Source of the DNA: Woeseia sp. | GTDB taxonomy: Bacteria > Pseudomonadota > Gammaproteobacteria > Steroidobacterales > Woeseiaceae | Length of the DNA: 64,000 nucleotides | Reading direction: 5' to 3' | Assembly (NCBI GenBank): GCA_021773015.1 | Contig: JAJFKW010000001.1 | Span: forward strand, 496,001-560,000 | Shown: positions 61,449 to 64,000 of the stretch, in pieces | Position numbering within the stretch: the first letter of the stretch is position 1 | Layout: the number at the start of each line of letters is the position of its first letter | The notes under the pieces: generated by a model | The model's database searches: none | What the model was told of the DNA's origin: nothing | What the model saw: the letters and a program-made list of their open reading frames with translations, nothing else | Position numbers and translations under genes: made by a program

Positions 61449-63007
61449 CCCGAATCAGGGCGTTTCACGATCCCGTAGTCGATTCTCTGTCCTTGCGAGT
61501 ACTCGGCCGTTTTCTTGCGTTCTGCAACATAGACCTGCAATGCCTCGTCGACCGAGACGTCGAGCGGCGGCTGCTCATAGTCACGCAAAAGTTGTTTCCA
61601 CAGCGCATTTGCTCGAGTGGTCGTATCGAGAGCGCCCGTTTCCGACCAGCGTTCGAAGTTTTGTCGATCAGACAACATCGTTGCATAAAATGCTGTTTCA
61701 TAGCGTTCCAATGTGTGGGCCGTGCCAAAGTGATGACCGCCCGGTTGCACCTCGCCGATTGCAGCGACTGCCATTTCATCCTCCGTCGTCTCAATGGGGC
61801 GCAAATATTCGGCCATCATCTGCAGCATCTCCGCGTCAACGATCAGTTTCTCGAAAGACGCGGTTAAGCCTCCTTCGAGCCAACCGGCAGCATGATTTAC
61901 CAAATTTGCATGTCCCATGATGGCGCCCCACAGCGACATCTGACTTTCGTAAGCAGCCTGCGCATCGACGCAATTGGCAACTGTCGTGTTGCTGGAGCGA
62001 AAAGGTAAACCCAGCTGCCTCGCAATTTGCCCGCTTGCCTGGGCCGCTTTGGTGTATTCCGGCGTACCAAGCGCGGGTGCTCCGCTTTTCATATCAACAT
62101 TGGAGGCAAAAGCGCCGTACATAACGGGTGCACCGGCCTGTATACATTGAGCAAAAGTAACGACTGCCAGGACCTCTGCAGTTTGTTGGACGAGTGTCCC
62201 CGCGAGCGTCGCCGGGCTCATCGAACCCGCCAATGTGAACGGTGTAATCGCAGAGACTTGCCCCGCCCGCGCGAGTTCAACCACCGCCTCAGTCATAGGA
62301 ATATCGAACTGCATTGGCGAATTGGTGTTGATGATACCCAATACAGCCGGTTCTTTGGCCAACTCATCGCGACTAGCATGCAATGCGATGCAAGCCATCT
62401 CAATGGAGTCCTTTGCGCGTTCGCCACCCAATGCATAGGACTGACAATTCTTGTCCAAGTAGCGATATTGGGCAAGATAGGTGTCGAGATGTCGTGTCTC
62501 TGGCGGCAGATCCATCGGTTCAAATGACATCCCACCTTCTTGGTGAATGATATTCAGGCTTTGAATCAGACGAAAATAATTGCACAGATCTGCGTAGGTA
62601 CCCGGTCTCCTGCCGTTGTCGATGTCGCTGCAAAACGCCGGACCGCCAACCGCCGCAAACACCATCCTATTGCCACCTAAGCTGAGGTCCTTTTCAGGGT
62701 TACGCGCCCGCAAGGTGAATTCCGCCGGTGCCAAAGCCACTTTTTCACGTACCAACTCCACGGGGAAACGCACAATTTGCGTACCTTCATCTACGTCCGC
62801 ACCCATCTCGCGCATAAATTTTCTGCTACCGGGCTCAAGAAATTTCATACCGTAGCTTTGCAGTACTGACAGTGCCGCCTCAATGATCGCGTTGACCTGA
62901 TCGGCGCTGATAACCTCTATTGGCGCATAGGGATTGATGACATTGCGCCATGGCAATTGTTGGATTCCACTTACAACACGTTTTTCGCGCCGTCTACGCC
63001 TGCTCAT
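61445..63007 (-). CDS. MttB-superfamily methyltransferase, non-pyrrolysine (520 aa)
   Basis: Member of the trimethylamine/betaine methyltransferase superfamily (COG5598). Known relatives demethylate glycine betaine (MtgB) or proline betaine (MtpB) onto a corrinoid protein. Family features: MKFLEPGSRKFMREMGADVD, AVGGPAFCSDIDNGRRPGTY, YADLCNYFRLIQSLNIIHQE, ITPFTLAGSMSPATLAG and QPGGHHFGTAHTLERYETAF. The frame runs through without an internal TAG, so it is not the pyrrolysine form. No corrinoid protein gene is adjacent. The N terminus is very basic. The ATG at 63007 is used. It is divergent from a second MttB-like gene. Confidence 0.87.
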   Translation of the reverse strand: MSRRRRREKRVVSGIQQLPWRNVINPYAPIEVISADQVNAIIEAALSVLQSYGMKFLEPGSRKFMREMGADVDEGTQIVRFPVELVREKVALAPAEFTLRARNPEKDLSLGGNRMVFAAVGGPAFCSDIDNGRRPGTYADLCNYFRLIQSLNIIHQEGGMSFEPMDLPPETRHLDTYLAQYRYLDKNCQSYALGGERAKDSIEMACIALHASRDELAKEPAVLGIINTNSPMQFDIPMTEAVVELARAGQVSAITPFTLAGSMSPATLAGTLVQQTAEVLAVVTFAQCIQAGAPVMYGAFASNVDMKSGAPALGTPEYTKAAQASGQIARQLGLPFRSSNTTVANCVDAQAAYESQMSLWGAIMGHANLVNHAAGWLEGGLTASFEKLIVDAEMLQMMAEYLRPIETTEDEMAVAAIGEVQPGGHHFGTAHTLERYETAFYATMLSDRQNFERWSETGALDTTTRANALWKQLLRDYEQPPLDVSVDEALQVYVAERKKTAEYSQGQRIDYGIVKRPDSG

Positions 63008-63276
63008 TGAATATTCTCATTGGATATTTAAGCCCACAAAGTGAAGTCGCCGCCTGCTAACCTTATCTCACTCTTTAAAGTACTACTTTGAAGCTGGCAC
63101 GATATGAAAATGTGCGAATTGTCATGCCATTTTGCGTCGGCGGTTCACAAGATGAAAGAAATCGCGCTGATTCGTCGTTTTCGTACCCAGCGAGTCGGGT
63201 TGTAGCGCATAATTCTGATGGAACCTGGGCCCCTGCGTACACATGAACGTCAATTACACATAGACCATAGAAATAT

Positions 63277-64000
63277 ATGCGACCAACTCTCAACATGCTT
63301 TCTGGCAACCTCATCGAAAAAATACTCGATGAGTCAAAACGCATAATGTCGGAAACCGGCATGGAAATTCGCGGCCAAGCACTGCGGCAACGTTTGCTAG
63401 ATCATGGATTGAAAACAGACGATTCCGGGCAACGGATATTTTTTCCCGCTGACGTCGTTGATAAAGCAATAGAGACAGCACCTAGCCTGTTTGAATTGTT
63501 CGATCGTGATGGCAACGTTCATGCAAGACTTGGCGGCAATAACGTGCACTATGTGCCAGGCTCAAGTGGTCTAAAAATCCTCGACCACCGCAGCGGTGAA
63601 ACACGTTTGTCGAACTCAAAGGACTTCATCGAATACGCGCGACTCTGCGACGGTCTTGAGCACATCGCTTACCTTGCAACCGCGTTTTCCACTAACAAGG
63701 ACATTGAGTCGCAGGTTTCTGACGCTTGGCGCTTATACATGACGTTGACGACCTCCAAGAAGCCTGTCGTATCCGGTGCATTCAGCGAGCATGGCGTGCC
63801 ACGCATGGTTGAGTTGATGCAGTTGTTTCGCGCCAACCGGGGCGACCTAATTCAAAAACCGATGTCGATTTTTACGATTACCGCAACCGGAAATTTTCGC
63901 TACGGCGAAGATTCCTGCCAAAATCTTTTGGATTGCGTGGAAGCCGGCATTCCTATTGAAATAGTTCCAGTCACGTTGATGGGTCTAATCGCGCCAGTGA
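63277..64000 (+). CDS. Second MttB-superfamily methyltransferase, 5' part (cut by right edge)
   Basis: The first 241 residues are visible from an ATG at 63277 (a second ATG at 63295 is possible). It reads [20 protein letters not shown], then [59 protein letters not shown] and [20 protein letters not shown]. This is the MttB-like barrel, but the divergent neighbour differs in nearly every residue shown, so it is a distant paralogue and not a recent copy. No in-frame TAG up to the edge; the pyrrolysine position lies further on, so that cannot be judged. The 269-bp gap between the two holds no feature I can name. Confidence 0.85.
   Translation, partial: MRPTLNMLSGNLIEKILDESKRIMSETGMEIRGQALRQRLLDHGLKTDDSGQRIFFPADVVDKAIETAPSLFELFDRDGNVHARLGGNNVHYVPGSSGLKILDHRSGETRLSNSKDFIEYARLCDGLEHIAYLATAFSTNKDIESQVSDAWRLYMTLTTSKKPVVSGAFSEHGVPRMVELMQLFRANRGDLIQKPMSIFTITATGNFRYGEDSCQNLLDCVEAGIPIEIVPVTLMGLIAPV

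Noticed and set aside
61445-63007. Pyrrolysine-type MttB
   Set aside because: The frame has no internal TAG stop, so it belongs to the non-pyrrolysine group.

Overview
The window is chromosomal DNA of a gammaproteobacterium. The evidence is a tmRNA tag (ANDDNYALAA) close to the Escherichia/Pseudomonas type, the syntenic blocks hrcA-grpE-dnaK-dnaJ-dapB-carAB-greA, rlmE-ftsH-folP-glmM, nadK-recN-fur-bamE-rnfH-ratA-smpB-ssrA and ffs-dnaX-ybaB-recR, a BamE lipoprotein, and sigma-32-type promoters. Fur lacks a paired-cysteine motif, as in Pseudomonas. Many genes start with TTG or GTG. I cannot name the genus; an uncultured or marine lineage is only a guess. No transposase, phage gene, CRISPR array, rRNA or ordinary tRNA gene was seen.

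Layout. 1-6.2 kb (mostly minus strand): the 5' part of tpiA, then glmM, folP, ftsH, rlmE, with yhbY opposite and greA. 6.2-17 kb (minus): carB, carA, dapB, dnaJ, dnaK, grpE, hrcA, a biosynthesis and heat-shock chaperone block. 17-24.3 kb: nadK and recN (plus), fur (minus), bamE (plus), rnfH, ratA and a sodium:neurotransmitter-type symporter (minus), smpB and ssrA (plus). The tmRNA 3' end is repeated 173 bp further on, like the scar of a lost integrative element.

24.3-34.5 kb: an unknown large lipoprotein, a saccharopine-dehydrogenase-like reductase, a HAD phosphatase/acyltransferase fusion, typA, an SrkA-type kinase, two overlapping unknown lipoproteins and an NlpC/P60 lipoprotein. 34.5-41.6 kb: the least explained part. 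It holds an HExxH lipoprotein, a Ycf46-like AAA ATPase, a long coiled-coil protein ending in an FHA domain, two small membrane proteins, a short charged protein, a YkvA/DUF1232 protein and a small membrane protein.

41.7-56.5 kb: the tail-specific protease prc, a small secreted protein, an unknown coiled-coil protein, a DUF1249 protein, divergent ppsR and ppsA, an SH3-domain membrane protein, a GFA-fold protein, a DUF938 methyltransferase, orn, rsgA, hinT, recR, ybaB, dnaX and the 4.5S RNA gene. 56.5-64 kb: a plant-type (ALDH12) pyrroline-5-carboxylate dehydrogenase, an aminotransferase plus omega-amidase pair for keto-methiobutyrate/glutamine transamination, an amino-acid permease, and two divergent MttB-superfamily (trimethylamine/betaine methyltransferase-like) genes, the second cut by the window edge.

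Most of the window is conserved housekeeping. The parts worth a second look are the HExxH/AAA/FHA cluster, the MttB-like pair beside proline/methionine catabolism genes, and the duplicated ssrA end.
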